Positions 55,577 through 63,734 of a stretch of DNA of 64,000 nucleotides are shown piece by piece. The translations under genes were made by a program, and so were the position numbers. The stretch spans positions 1-64,000 of the forward strand of contig NZ_JAOCCU010000016.1 of the NCBI RefSeq assembly GCF_029840635.1, written 5' to 3'. Below the pieces are notes generated by a model, which made no database searches, was not told where the DNA came from, and saw only the letters and a program-made list of their open reading frames with translations. The DNA is from Mitsuaria sp. GD03876. Its GTDB lineage: Bacteria; Pseudomonadota; Gammaproteobacteria; Burkholderiales; Burkholderiaceae_C. Every line of letters starts with the position of its first letter. Position 1 is the stretch's first letter.

Positions 55577-56473
55577 ATGTCTGCACCCCTTCTGATGGTG
55601 TTGGCGACGCTGCTGTTCGCCACCATGGGCGTCTGCGTCAAGTTGGCTTCGGCCTACTACGGCGCCGGCGAGATCGTCATGTACCGCGGCCTGGTCGGCA
55701 CGCTGTTCCTGTTCGCGATGACGCGGGCCAAGGGGCTGTCGCTGAAGACCAGCGTGCCGGCGATGCACTTCTGGCGCAGCCTGTCGGGCGTGATCGCGCT
55801 GTCGCTGTGGTTCTTCGCGATCAGCAAGCTGCCGCTGGCCACGGCGATGACGCTGAACTACATGTCCTCGGTCTGGATGGCGCTGTTCCTGATCGGCGGC
55901 GCGGTGCTGATGGGCGCGGCCCGGGTCGATCCGCGGCTGGTGGTCACGGTGCTGCTGGGCTTCGTCGGCGTGGGCCTGGTGCTGCAGCCGGCCATGCAGG
56001 ACCAGCAGGTCTGGCACGGCCTGGCCGGCCTGGCCTCCGGGATGCTGTCGGCGATGGCCTACCTGCAGGTGACCTCGCTGGGCCGCGCGGGCGAGCCGGA
56101 GTACCGCATCGTCTTCTACTTCTCGATGGGCGGCGTGGTGGCCGGCGCGCTGACGACGATCGTCACGCAGGGCGGCTGGCATGGCCACACCTGGACCGGC
56201 GCGGCGCTGCTGCTGGCCGTCGGCGTGCTGGCGACCGCCGCGCAGCTGCTGATGACCCGCGCCTACGGCACCGGCAAGCCGCTGGTCAACGCGTCGCTGC
56301 AATACCTGGGCATCGTGTTCTCGGCGTTGTATGGTGTCCTCCTTTTCGGCGACCGGCTGAGCCTGGCCTCGTGGGGCGGCATCGTGCTGATCGTCGTCGC
56401 GGGCCTGGGGGCGACGCTGCTGCGCGCCCGCAACACGCCCAAGGACGCCCAGCACTCGGTCCAGGAATCATGA
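55577..56473 (+). CDS. EamA-family (DMT) transporter
   Basis: A 298-aa inner-membrane transporter of the drug/metabolite superfamily with two EamA repeats and ten predicted spans. Signatures are LATLLFATMGVCVKLAS at the N terminus, YRGLVGTLFLFAMTRAKG, and YLGIVFSALYGVLLFGD in the second half. The ATG at 55577 gives a normal N terminus for the family. The stop overlaps the sseA start by ATGA, so the two genes are coupled, which may hint at export of a sulfur or amino-acid metabolite. Substrate unknown. Confidence 0.88.
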   Translation: MSAPLLMVLATLLFATMGVCVKLASAYYGAGEIVMYRGLVGTLFLFAMTRAKGLSLKTSVPAMHFWRSLSGVIALSLWFFAISKLPLATAMTLNYMSSVWMALFLIGGAVLMGAARVDPRLVVTVLLGFVGVGLVLQPAMQDQQVWHGLAGLASGMLSAMAYLQVTSLGRAGEPEYRIVFYFSMGGVVAGALTTIVTQGGWHGHTWTGAALLLAVGVLATAAQLLMTRAYGTGKPLVNASLQYLGIVFSALYGVLLFGDRLSLASWGGIVLIVVAGLGATLLRARNTPKDAQHSVQES

Positions 56474-57348
56474 ACGGCACGACTTCCTCCCCCTCGGCCT
56501 CCGACGGCCTGATCCCGGTCGAGCAACTGCGCGCGCTGATGGCGTCGGCCACGCCGCCACTGATCGTCGACGTGCGCTTCGACCTCGCCGACACCGGCGC
56601 TGGCGAACGCGCCTACGCCGCGGGCCATCTGCCCGGCGCCTTCTACCTTCACTTGGACCGCGACCTGAGCGGCCCGAAGCAGGACGCCTTCGGCGCCTTC
56701 CGCGGCCGCCATCCGCTGCCCGAGCGCGACGCCTTCGCCGCGCGGCTGGCCGCGCTGGGCATGACGCCGGGCCGGCAGGTCGTCGCCTACGACGCGGCCG
56801 ACGGCATGTACGCGGCGCGCGTGTGGTGGATGCTGCGTTGGCTGGGCCACGCGGAGGTCGCGGTGCTGGACGGCGGATTCGCCGCCTGGCAGCAGGCCGG
56901 CGAGGCGGTGACCGCCGAGACGCCCACGGCCACGCCCGGTGTGTTCGAACCCGGCGCCGCGCTCGAACAGCCGTTGACCGCGCAGGAGCTGCTCGCCCAG
57001 CTCGGCAAGGTCCGCCTGATCGACGCCCGCGCCGGCGAGCGCTTCCGCGGCGAGGTCGAGCCGCTGGACACCCAGGCCGGCCACATCCCCGGCGCGACCA
57101 ACCGCTTCTTCAAGACCAACCTGACGCCGGAAGGCCGCTTCAAGCCGGCGGCGCAGCTGCGCGACGAATTCGCCGAGCTGCTCGGTCCGGGCGACCCGGG
57201 CTGGACGGTGCACCAATGCGGTTCGGGCGTGACCGCCTGCCACAACCTGCTGGCGATGCACCACGCCGGGCTGCGCGGCAGCCGGCTTTACCCCGGCTCC
57301 TGGAGCGAATGGAGCGCCAATCCGCGCCACCCGCTGGCCAAGGGCTGA
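56470..57348 (+). CDS. sseA: 3-mercaptopyruvate / thiosulfate sulfurtransferase
   Basis: A 292-aa two-domain rhodanese. The N-terminal domain (residues about 15-140) contains IVDVRFDLADTG and YDAADGMYAARVWWMLRWLG. The C-terminal catalytic domain contains LIDARAGERFRGEVEPLD and the active-site loop CGSGVTACH (about residue 245), whose CGSGVT matches mercaptopyruvate sulfurtransferases more than thiosulfate-type CRKGV loops. It is coupled to the upstream transporter by ATGA. Confidence 0.9.
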   Translation: MNGTTSSPSASDGLIPVEQLRALMASATPPLIVDVRFDLADTGAGERAYAAGHLPGAFYLHLDRDLSGPKQDAFGAFRGRHPLPERDAFAARLAALGMTPGRQVVAYDAADGMYAARVWWMLRWLGHAEVAVLDGGFAAWQQAGEAVTAETPTATPGVFEPGAALEQPLTAQELLAQLGKVRLIDARAGERFRGEVEPLDTQAGHIPGATNRFFKTNLTPEGRFKPAAQLRDEFAELLGPGDPGWTVHQCGSGVTACHNLLAMHHAGLRGSRLYPGSWSEWSANPRHPLAKG

Positions 57349-57494
57349 GGACCGCCGGCGGGCGGGCGGTCCGTATTGACAACGCGCATGGGGCGAGCAC
57401 CATGGGAAGGTCAGACTGCGAAGGCAAGTCCTGACCCCGCCCGGAAGGGGGTCCGGCCCACCCAGCCCACCCGTTCGCTCGAAGGAGGCTCGCC

Positions 57495-57947
57495 ATGTTC
57501 CAGCGCATCCTGATCCCCACCGACGGCTCCGAGATCACCGCCAAGGCGATCGATACCGCCATCAAGCTCGCCAAGTTCCACGACGCCAAGCTGTTCGCCA
57601 TCAGCGTCAAGGAGCCCTTCCCCTACAGCGCCGTGTCGGAGATGCAGCCGACGCCGCCGCAGGAGTTCTTCGACGCCCAGGAGCGCATCGCGCAGGAGCG
57701 GCTCGCCCAGGTGCTCGCGCTGGCGCGCGCGCAGGGCCTGGAGATCGAGGCCCACAGCGTCGAGGCGCTGCACCCCTGGGAAGCGATCATCGAGCACGCC
57801 AAGCGCGTCAACGCCGACCTGCTGGTGATGGCCACGCACGGCCGGCGCGGGCTGCAGGCGTTGCTGCTCGGCAGCGAGACGCAGAAGGTGCTGACGCACT
57901 GCGCGTTCCCGGTGCTGGTGGTGCACGGAGAAGGCGCGCCGCAGTGA
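57495..57947 (+). CDS. Universal stress protein (UspA family)
   Basis: A 150-aa single Usp domain. RILIPTDGSEITAKAID is the N-terminal strand and Asp-containing loop, and MATHGRRGLQALLLGSETQKVL carries the ATP-binding G-2X-G-9X-G-S/T pattern. A full-strength GAAGGAGG ribosome site precedes the ATG. It stands alone between sseA and a ZIP transporter gene. The 146-base upstream gap shows a GGTCAG/CTGACC inverted pair (about 57410-57435) but no clear promoter. Confidence 0.9.
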   Translation: MFQRILIPTDGSEITAKAIDTAIKLAKFHDAKLFAISVKEPFPYSAVSEMQPTPPQEFFDAQERIAQERLAQVLALARAQGLEIEAHSVEALHPWEAIIEHAKRVNADLLVMATHGRRGLQALLLGSETQKVLTHCAFPVLVVHGEGAPQ

Positions 57948-57977
57948 GCGGCCGGGGCGCCGGGATGGCGCCCCCGG

Positions 57978-58754
57978 TCAGTGGGCGTGTTTCCCGCCCA
58001 CCACCAGCAGCACGAAGACGATCCCCACGCCGAGCCACAGCAGCTGCAGCGCGGTGTCCTTCCAGGGCAGCCGGCGTTGCAGCTGCGGGATCAGGTCGGC
58101 GACCGCGACGTAGACGAAGCTGCTCGACGCCGCCACCAGCAGGTAGGGGAACAACTGCTGCCACGGTCCCACGACGTAGTACCCGACCAGCCCGCCCAGC
58201 ACCGCGGCCATGCCCGACACCGCATTGAAGAACAGCGCCTTGCCGCGCGAGAAGCCGGCATTCAGCAGCACGATGTAGTCGCCGACCTCCTGCGGGATCT
58301 CATGGGCGACGATCGCCATCGCGGTGACCCAGCCCAGGTGGTGATCGGCCAGGAACGCGGCGGCGATGATGATCCCGTCGCAGAAGTTGTGGATCGAATC
58401 CCCCACCAGCACCGACAACCCGCCCCGGCCGGCCTGCTCCCGGTCGAAGTGGTGATGGTGGTGATGCCCGTCCCCCTCGTGGTGGTGGGTGTGGCGGTAC
58501 AACTCCGCCTTCTCGAGCAGGAAGAAGAACATCAACCCCCCCAGCAGCGCCAGGAACAGGTTGTGCGGGTCGGCGCCGCTCTCGAACGCCTCGGGCAGCA
58601 CGTGCAGCAGCGCGGTCGACAGCAGCACGCCGGTGGACAGGCTCACCAGGTGCTTGACGATGCGGCTCAGCAGGCCGACCGTCAGCATCGCCGCGATGGA
58701 CACCGAGGCCAGGCCGCCGGCCAGGGTCACGAGCAGGATGTAGGTCAGGGTCAT
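57978..58754 (-). CDS. ZIP-family metal transporter
   Basis: A 258-aa inner-membrane divalent-metal (zinc/iron) importer of the ZIP family with eight predicted spans. A His-rich cytoplasmic loop (HTHHHEGDGHHHHHH, about residues 88-102) is typical. Metal-site helices IV and V appear as GDSIHNFCDGIIIAAAF (with H-N---D) and AIVAHEIPQEVGDY (HEIPQE). The frame is open for another 570 codons upstream but that is antisense to ppx. The ATG at 58754 lacks a ribosome site and is preceded directly by a hairpin and T6 tract. Confidence 0.9.
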   Translation of the reverse strand: MTLTYILLVTLAGGLASVSIAAMLTVGLLSRIVKHLVSLSTGVLLSTALLHVLPEAFESGADPHNLFLALLGGLMFFFLLEKAELYRHTHHHEGDGHHHHHHFDREQAGRGGLSVLVGDSIHNFCDGIIIAAAFLADHHLGWVTAMAIVAHEIPQEVGDYIVLLNAGFSRGKALFFNAVSGMAAVLGGLVGYYVVGPWQQLFPYLLVAASSSFVYVAVADLIPQLQRRLPWKDTALQLLWLGVGIVFVLLVVGGKHAH

Positions 58755-58758
58755 GGAT

Positions 58759-58784
58759 AAAAAAGCGCACCACGTGGGGTGCGC
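58759..58784 (-). promoter_or_regulatory. Terminator-like hairpin immediately before the ZIP start codon
   Basis: On the minus strand a 7-bp stem (arms 58778-58784 and 58765-58771, GCGCACC pairing GGTGCGC, six-base loop) is followed by six T (58764-58759) and then, four bases later, by the ATG. This is the form of an intrinsic terminator, but no minus-strand gene lies upstream. It may be an attenuator of the ZIP gene. Confidence 0.55.
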
Positions 58785-58895
58785 CGGATGGGGTTCTGAA
58801 AATTGTCTCAGAGTCGTCAAGCCCCCCTTCGCGACAGCACGATGAAAGCACTTCGTTCCCGGTGGGCACGCCAAACACCGCGACAATCGCCCCCC

Positions 58896-60410
58896 ATGAC
58901 GCAAGCGCACGTTCCTCCGATCCTGGCCGCCATCGACATGGGCTCCAACAGCTTCCGCCTGGAGCTCGCCCAACTGCAGCATGGGCAGTACCGCCGGATC
59001 GACTACCTGAAGGAAACGGTGCGGCTGGGCGCGGGCCTGGACGCGATGAGCATGCTGACCGAAGAGGCCGCCCAACGCGGCCTCGCCTGTCTGCGGCGCT
59101 TCGCGGAACGCCTCTCCGGGTTGCCCGGCCGCCAAGTGCGCGCGGTGGCCACCCAGACGCTGCGCGAGGCGCGCAATCGCAACGCCTTTCTCGCGCGCGC
59201 GCAGGAAGTGCTGGGCCATCCGATCGAAGTCATCTCCGGTCGCGAGGAAGCCCGCCTGATCTACGCCGGCGTCGCTAGGCTGCAGACCGCCGAGGACCCG
59301 CGCCTGGTCATCGACATCGGCGGCCGTTCCACCGAGATGATCCTCGGGCGCGGCCCCCAGCCGCTGAGCACCGAGTCCTTCCAGATCGGCAGCGTCAGCC
59401 TGTCGATGCGCTTCTTCCCCGACGGCCGCTTCACCGCCGAAGCCTTCCGCGCCGCCCAGGTCGCCGCCGGCGCCGAACTGGAAGAAGCCATCACCCAGTT
59501 CTCCCGGCACGCCGCCCAGCCGCGCTGGAAACAAGCCCTGGGCTCCTCCGGCACCGTCGGCGCGGTCGCCCAGATCCTCGCCGCCAACGGCGTCAGCCCC
59601 GATGGCGCCATCACCCTCGACGGCCTGCGCTGGTGCATCGAGCAATGCCTGCTCGCCGGCCGCGTCGACGCGCTCAAGCTCCCCGGCCTCAAGGAAGACC
59701 GCCGCGCGGTCGTGGGCGGCGGGCTCTGCATCCTCTACACCCTCCTCACCCACTTCGACATCGAGCGTCTTCATCCCGCCAAGGGCGCCCTGCGCCAGGG
59801 CGTCATCTTCGACCTCGCGGAACGCCTCGACCCCCGACTCCTCGCCGCCGGCCGCGACATGCGCGAACAGTCCGTCGCCGAACTCCAGCGCCGCTTCGCG
59901 ATCGATCGCGAACAGGCCACCCGGGTCCAGGACGTGGCTCAGCGTCTGCACACCCAGCTCGCGCCCAAGGCGGAGGAAGAACATCGGCGTGAACTCGGGT
60001 GGGCCGCCGCGCTGCACGAGATCGGCATGATGGTCTCCCACCACGACCACCATCGGCACAGCGCCTACCTCCTCTCCCATGTGGACGCGCCAGGGTTCTC
60101 GCAGAACCAACTGCGGCGCCTCGGCGATCTCGCGCTCGGGCAGCGGGGAGGGTTGCGCAAGCTGGAAGAACAACTCCAGGACGAGGCGATGGTCTGGCAG
60201 TTGCTGTCGCTGCGGCTCGCAGCCATCAAATGCCATGCGCGCAGCGATGTGGATGCGTCGGCCATTCGCATCCATCGGGAGGGGAACGCCGTCTCGATCG
60301 AGATGCGCAAAGGATGGGCGGAAAGCCACCCGCGAGCACACTTCCTGTTGCGGGAAGAACTCGAGGCTTGGGCGAAGGTCGGGTTGGTGCAGCTGGCGCT
60401 CGAGGCCTGA
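58896..60410 (+). CDS. ppx: Exopolyphosphatase (Ppx/GppA family)
   Basis: A 504-aa phosphatase that removes terminal phosphates from polyphosphate. The ASKHA-fold N-terminal motif AAIDMGSNSFRLEL is at about residues 10-23, VATQTLREARN near 88, LVIDIGGRSTEMILG near 141, and the GSSGTVGAVAQ loop near 210; a C-terminal HD-like helical domain follows (GWAAALHEIGMMVSHHDHHRHS). The ATG at 58896 fits Ppx starts; an upstream in-frame ATG is less likely. It converges with ppk, the enzyme that makes its substrate. Confidence 0.94.
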   Translation: MTQAHVPPILAAIDMGSNSFRLELAQLQHGQYRRIDYLKETVRLGAGLDAMSMLTEEAAQRGLACLRRFAERLSGLPGRQVRAVATQTLREARNRNAFLARAQEVLGHPIEVISGREEARLIYAGVARLQTAEDPRLVIDIGGRSTEMILGRGPQPLSTESFQIGSVSLSMRFFPDGRFTAEAFRAAQVAAGAELEEAITQFSRHAAQPRWKQALGSSGTVGAVAQILAANGVSPDGAITLDGLRWCIEQCLLAGRVDALKLPGLKEDRRAVVGGGLCILYTLLTHFDIERLHPAKGALRQGVIFDLAERLDPRLLAAGRDMREQSVAELQRRFAIDREQATRVQDVAQRLHTQLAPKAEEEHRRELGWAAALHEIGMMVSHHDHHRHSAYLLSHVDAPGFSQNQLRRLGDLALGQRGGLRKLEEQLQDEAMVWQLLSLRLAAIKCHARSDVDASAIRIHREGNAVSIEMRKGWAESHPRAHFLLREELEAWAKVGLVQLALEA

Positions 60411-60427
60411 CGCCACCGAGCACGACA

Positions 60428-60562
60428 GGCAGGACCTGGGCCGGCGGCGAAGCCGAGCTCCGGCGCTCAACTCGGGCCGCTCGCCTCCGGCTCGCTACCC
60501 TCAAACAGAACGCGCCTGGTCAGTCCTGGAAGCTCGGCTTCGCCGCCGGCCCAGGCCCTGCC
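60428..60562. repeat. Intergenic palindromic element, copy 2
   Basis: Inverted arms 60428-60459 and 60531-60562 pair over 32 positions with one mismatch; the inner 25 are perfect. The 71-base centre carries the ordered blocks CAACTC, CCGCTC, CGGCTCGCT, TCAAACAGA and CTGGTCAG also seen in the element at 30072-30207. It fills the convergent gap between ppx and ppk, where it could act as a bidirectional transcription boundary. Confidence 0.85.
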
Positions 60563-60565
60563 CGT

Positions 60566-60576
60566 CCCCCCCCCCC
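60566..60576. repeat. Eleven-base C homopolymer
   Basis: A run of 11 C lies just outside the right arm of palindromic element 2 and ten bases from the ppk stop. It is non-coding. Such a run can slip during replication and is also a sequencing-error site. Confidence 0.9.
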
Positions 60577-60586
60577 GCAGTGGACT

Positions 60587-62644
60587 TCAGTCCTCTTGGT
60601 AGAGGCGCATCAGGGCTTGTTGGGCGCTGACGTTGTCCGGATGCTCTTCGGTACCAATGCGCTGGGAAGTGCCGTCCGGACCCAGTTGCCATGCATCCAG
60701 GCTGTCGTGCAAGTACGGGGTCAGGCCCTCGTCGATCACGCGCTGGCGCAGCTTCGGATCCGTCACCGGCCACGCCACCTCGATCCGCCTCAGCATGTTC
60801 CGACTCATCCAGTCAGCACTCGACAAGTACAGCGCTTCCTGCTCGTCAGCACCCCAGCGGAAATAGAAGATCCGCGAGTGCTCGAGGAATCGACCCACCA
60901 CCGAACGCACCAGGATGTTGTCCGTCTGACCCGGCAAGCCCGGCGGCAGCATGCAGGCGCCACGCACGATCAGATCCACCTTCGCGCCAGCCTTGCCGGC
61001 ACGGATCAAACCATTGATCAACTCGGAATCGGTCAGCGCGTTGATCTTCAGCACCACGCGAGCAGGCTCGCCACGCTTGGCCGCCTCCTCCACCTGCACC
61101 AGCAACTCGCACATGGTCTTGTGCAAATTGAAAGGCGCCAGCAGCAGCTTCTTCGGCGCCTTGAACTTCGACAGCGACGCCAGCTGGCGGAACACCAGGT
61201 CCATGTCCGCCGTCATGTCCGCATCGGCCGTCAGGTAACCCAGGTCCGTGTAGAAACGCGCCGTCTTCGGGTTGTAGTTGCCCGTCGACAAGTGGCCGTA
61301 GCGGCGCAACTTTCCCGCCTCGCGGCGCGTGATCAGCAACAGCTTCGCGTGCGTCTTCAGGCCCACGATGCCGTACACCACCTGCGCGCCCACGGCTTCC
61401 AGCCGCTCCGCCCAGTTGATGTTGGCCTCCTCGTCGAAACGGGCCTTCAGCTCCACCACCGCCAGCACTTCCTTGCCGCGCCGCGCCGCCTCGATCAGCA
61501 GCTCCGCCAGCACCGACTCGCTGCCGGTCCGGTAGATCGTCTGCTTGATCGCCAGCACGTCCGGATCCTCCACCGCCTCGCGCAGCAGCTGCACCACCGG
61601 CTCGAAGCTCTCGAACGGGTGATGCAGCATCACGTCGCCCTTGGTCCGCAGCTTGTCCAGGATCGACTTGCCACGCGGCAGCCGCCCCTTGGGCCAGCTC
61701 GCCTCGTAAGGCTGGAAGCGCAGGTCCTCGGCGTCCGTCTGGTCGATCAACTCATTCAACCGCACCAGGTTCACCGGGCCGTTGACGCGGTACAGCGCCG
61801 CCTCCGGCAGGTCGAACTGCTCCAGCAGGAACCTCGACAGTTCCTCGGGACAGGTGTTGACCACCTCCAATCGGACCGCGCGGCCGAAGTGGCGCGTCGT
61901 CAGGCCCGAGCGCAGCGCGTGGCGCAGGTTGGCGATCTCCTCCTCGTCGACCTCGAGGTCCGAGTCCCGCGTCACGCGGAACTGCGAGAAGGCCTCGACA
62001 TGCCGCCCCGGGAACAGCTCCTCCAGGTGGGCGCGGATGACGCTGGTCAGCAGCACGAAGTTCTGCTTGCCGCCGCTGATCTCCGCCGGCAGCTTGATCA
62101 CGCGCGGCAGCACCCGCGGCACCTTGACGATGGCGATCCGGTTGTCGCGCCCCAGCGCGTCCTTGCCCGACAGCCGCGCGATGAAGTGCAGCGACTTGTT
62201 GGCCACCTGCGGGAACGGGTGCGCCGGGTCCAGGCCCACCGGCACCAGCAGCGGGCGCACCTCGCGCTCGAAGAAACGTCCCACCCAGGCGCGCATCTCC
62301 TCGGTGCGGTCGGCGTGGTTCAGGATCTGGATGTTGTGCTCGCGCAGCGCGGGCATCACCTGGTCGTTGAAGATCGCGTACTGCTCGTCGATCAGGCCGT
62401 GGGCCGCGCGCCCGACGCGCTCGACGTCGCGCGGCGTCACCAGCCCGGAGCCGTCGCGCTGCGCGTCCAGCATGTCGGCGAAACGCACCTCGAAGAACTC
62501 GTCGAGGTTGCTCGACACGATGCAGATGTAGCGCAGCCGCTCCAGCAGCGGCACGTCGATGCGCTGGGCCTGGGCCAGGACACGCCGGTTGAACTCGAGG
62601 ATCGCGTTTTCGCGGTTGAGCAGCGGGACGTCGGGCAAAGTCAT
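60587..62644 (-). CDS. ppk: Polyphosphate kinase
   Basis: A 685-aa PPK1 that builds polyphosphate from ATP reversibly. The N-terminal NRENAILEFNRRVL, the catalytic-His motif HLSTGNYNPKTARFYTDLGYLT (about residue 435; the phosphorylated His in PPK1), and the second His-containing C-terminal region NSELINGL-type helix followed by DWMSRNMLRRIEVAWPV are present. Full length. A set of Pho-box-like 7-mers lies only 12 bases upstream of the ATG. Confidence 0.96.
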   Translation of the reverse strand: MTLPDVPLLNRENAILEFNRRVLAQAQRIDVPLLERLRYICIVSSNLDEFFEVRFADMLDAQRDGSGLVTPRDVERVGRAAHGLIDEQYAIFNDQVMPALREHNIQILNHADRTEEMRAWVGRFFEREVRPLLVPVGLDPAHPFPQVANKSLHFIARLSGKDALGRDNRIAIVKVPRVLPRVIKLPAEISGGKQNFVLLTSVIRAHLEELFPGRHVEAFSQFRVTRDSDLEVDEEEIANLRHALRSGLTTRHFGRAVRLEVVNTCPEELSRFLLEQFDLPEAALYRVNGPVNLVRLNELIDQTDAEDLRFQPYEASWPKGRLPRGKSILDKLRTKGDVMLHHPFESFEPVVQLLREAVEDPDVLAIKQTIYRTGSESVLAELLIEAARRGKEVLAVVELKARFDEEANINWAERLEAVGAQVVYGIVGLKTHAKLLLITRREAGKLRRYGHLSTGNYNPKTARFYTDLGYLTADADMTADMDLVFRQLASLSKFKAPKKLLLAPFNLHKTMCELLVQVEEAAKRGEPARVVLKINALTDSELINGLIRAGKAGAKVDLIVRGACMLPPGLPGQTDNILVRSVVGRFLEHSRIFYFRWGADEQEALYLSSADWMSRNMLRRIEVAWPVTDPKLRQRVIDEGLTPYLHDSLDAWQLGPDGTSQRIGTEEHPDNVSAQQALMRLYQED

Positions 62645-62655
62645 GAACCCATTCT

Positions 62656-62684
62656 ATGAAGCTGTCATGACAGCCCGGTGACCC
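62656..62684 (-). promoter_or_regulatory. Candidate Pho box upstream of ppk
   Basis: Read on the minus strand, GGGTCAC (62684-62678), CTGTCAT (62673-62667) and GCTTCAT (62662-62656) are each separated by four bases, the 11-bp period of PhoB sites. The central 7-mer is a perfect consensus half-site. The last repeat is only 11 bases from the ATG, leaving no room for a normal -10 and leader. The remainder of the 62645-62786 gap shows nothing else. Confidence 0.4.
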
Positions 62685-62786
62685 TCTTTCGTGCCGTCAC
62701 ACGCGGTTGCAGGCCCCCTCCCGGGGGCGGTCCGGGGCCGCGATACGCCCGGCCGCAAGCCGGCCTCGCGCGTCCTCGCGCCGCCT

Positions 62787-63656
62787 TCAGGCGGGTTGGC
62801 GCATCGCGGCGGCGAGTGCCTCGGCGGCGCCCTGCTCGGCGCCCAGGCGCTGGCGTTCGGCCCAGTCCAGGATCTCGAGGTGCCCGTCCGCGTGCTCGAC
62901 CAGCGCGGTCAGGCTCTCGACCCAGTCGCCGTCGTTGGCGTAGGTGATGCCGTCGATGTCGCGCAGCTCGGCGTGGTGGATGTGGCCGCAGATCACGCCG
63001 TTGACGCCGCGTTTGCGGGCCTCGCGGGCCAGGGCCTGCTCGAACTCGCCGATGAAGGACACCGCGCGCTTGACCTTGAGCTTGAGGTACTTGCTCAGGC
63101 TCCAGTACGGCAGGCCCAGCCGCGCGCGCAGCGAGTTCAGGTGGCGGTTCAGCTTCAGCGTGAATTCATAGAGGCTGTCGCCGACGTAGGCCAGCCACTT
63201 CGCATGCTGGATGACGCCGTCGAAGAGGTCGCCGTGGGTGATCCAGAACTTGCGGCCGTCCGCCGTCTCGTGGATCCACTCGTGCGCGACCTCGATGCCG
63301 CCGAAGCTGTGCTGCAGGTACTTGCGGGCGAATTCGTCGTGGTTGCCCGGCACGTAGATCACCCGCGTGCCCTTGCGCGCCTTGCGCAGCAGCTTCTGCA
63401 CCACGTCGTTGTGGGCCTGCGGCCAGTACCAGCTGCGACGCAGCTGCCAGCCGTCGACGATGTCGCCGACCAGGAAGAGCTGCTCGCACTCGACCTCCCG
63501 CAGGAAGTCCAGCAGCGCCCTGGCCTGGCAGCCCGGCGTGCCCAGGTGCAGATCGGAGATCCACACCGTGCGCACGCGGATCGAACCGCCCTCGTCCGCC
63601 TCGGCCCCAGGCGGTTCGGTCGAAACAGCGGCGGCCATGAGCGTGTCGGTCAGCAT
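62787..63656 (-). CDS. Calcineurin-like metallophosphoesterase, LpxH-like
   Basis: A 289-aa protein related to UDP-2,3-diacylglucosamine hydrolase (LpxH group, COG2908), a step of lipid A synthesis. Metal-binding motifs are complete: WISDLHLGTPG (D-H), VGDIVDGW (D), PGNHDEF (GNHD), ITHGDLFD (H) and GVICGHIHHAEL (H-H). It is longer than E. coli LpxH (about 240 aa) and its substrate may differ. The frame is open upstream, but ATG 63656 fits the family. The last 30 residues are Ala-rich. Confidence 0.82.
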   Translation of the reverse strand: MLTDTLMAAAVSTEPPGAEADEGGSIRVRTVWISDLHLGTPGCQARALLDFLREVECEQLFLVGDIVDGWQLRRSWYWPQAHNDVVQKLLRKARKGTRVIYVPGNHDEFARKYLQHSFGGIEVAHEWIHETADGRKFWITHGDLFDGVIQHAKWLAYVGDSLYEFTLKLNRHLNSLRARLGLPYWSLSKYLKLKVKRAVSFIGEFEQALAREARKRGVNGVICGHIHHAELRDIDGITYANDGDWVESLTALVEHADGHLEILDWAERQRLGAEQGAAEALAAAMRQPA

Positions 63657-63734
63657 GGCCCCACAGGTTGCCGGCGGCGGATGAAATCTTGATGACCGCC
63701 TCCGAATCAGGGCGCACGCCGATAATCCGCCCCC

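Noticed and set aside
58300-60470. Extended minus-strand frame upstream of the ZIP gene across ppx
   Set aside because: Antisense to ppx; the ZIP family N terminus begins at 58754 and ppx has complete motifs on the other strand.
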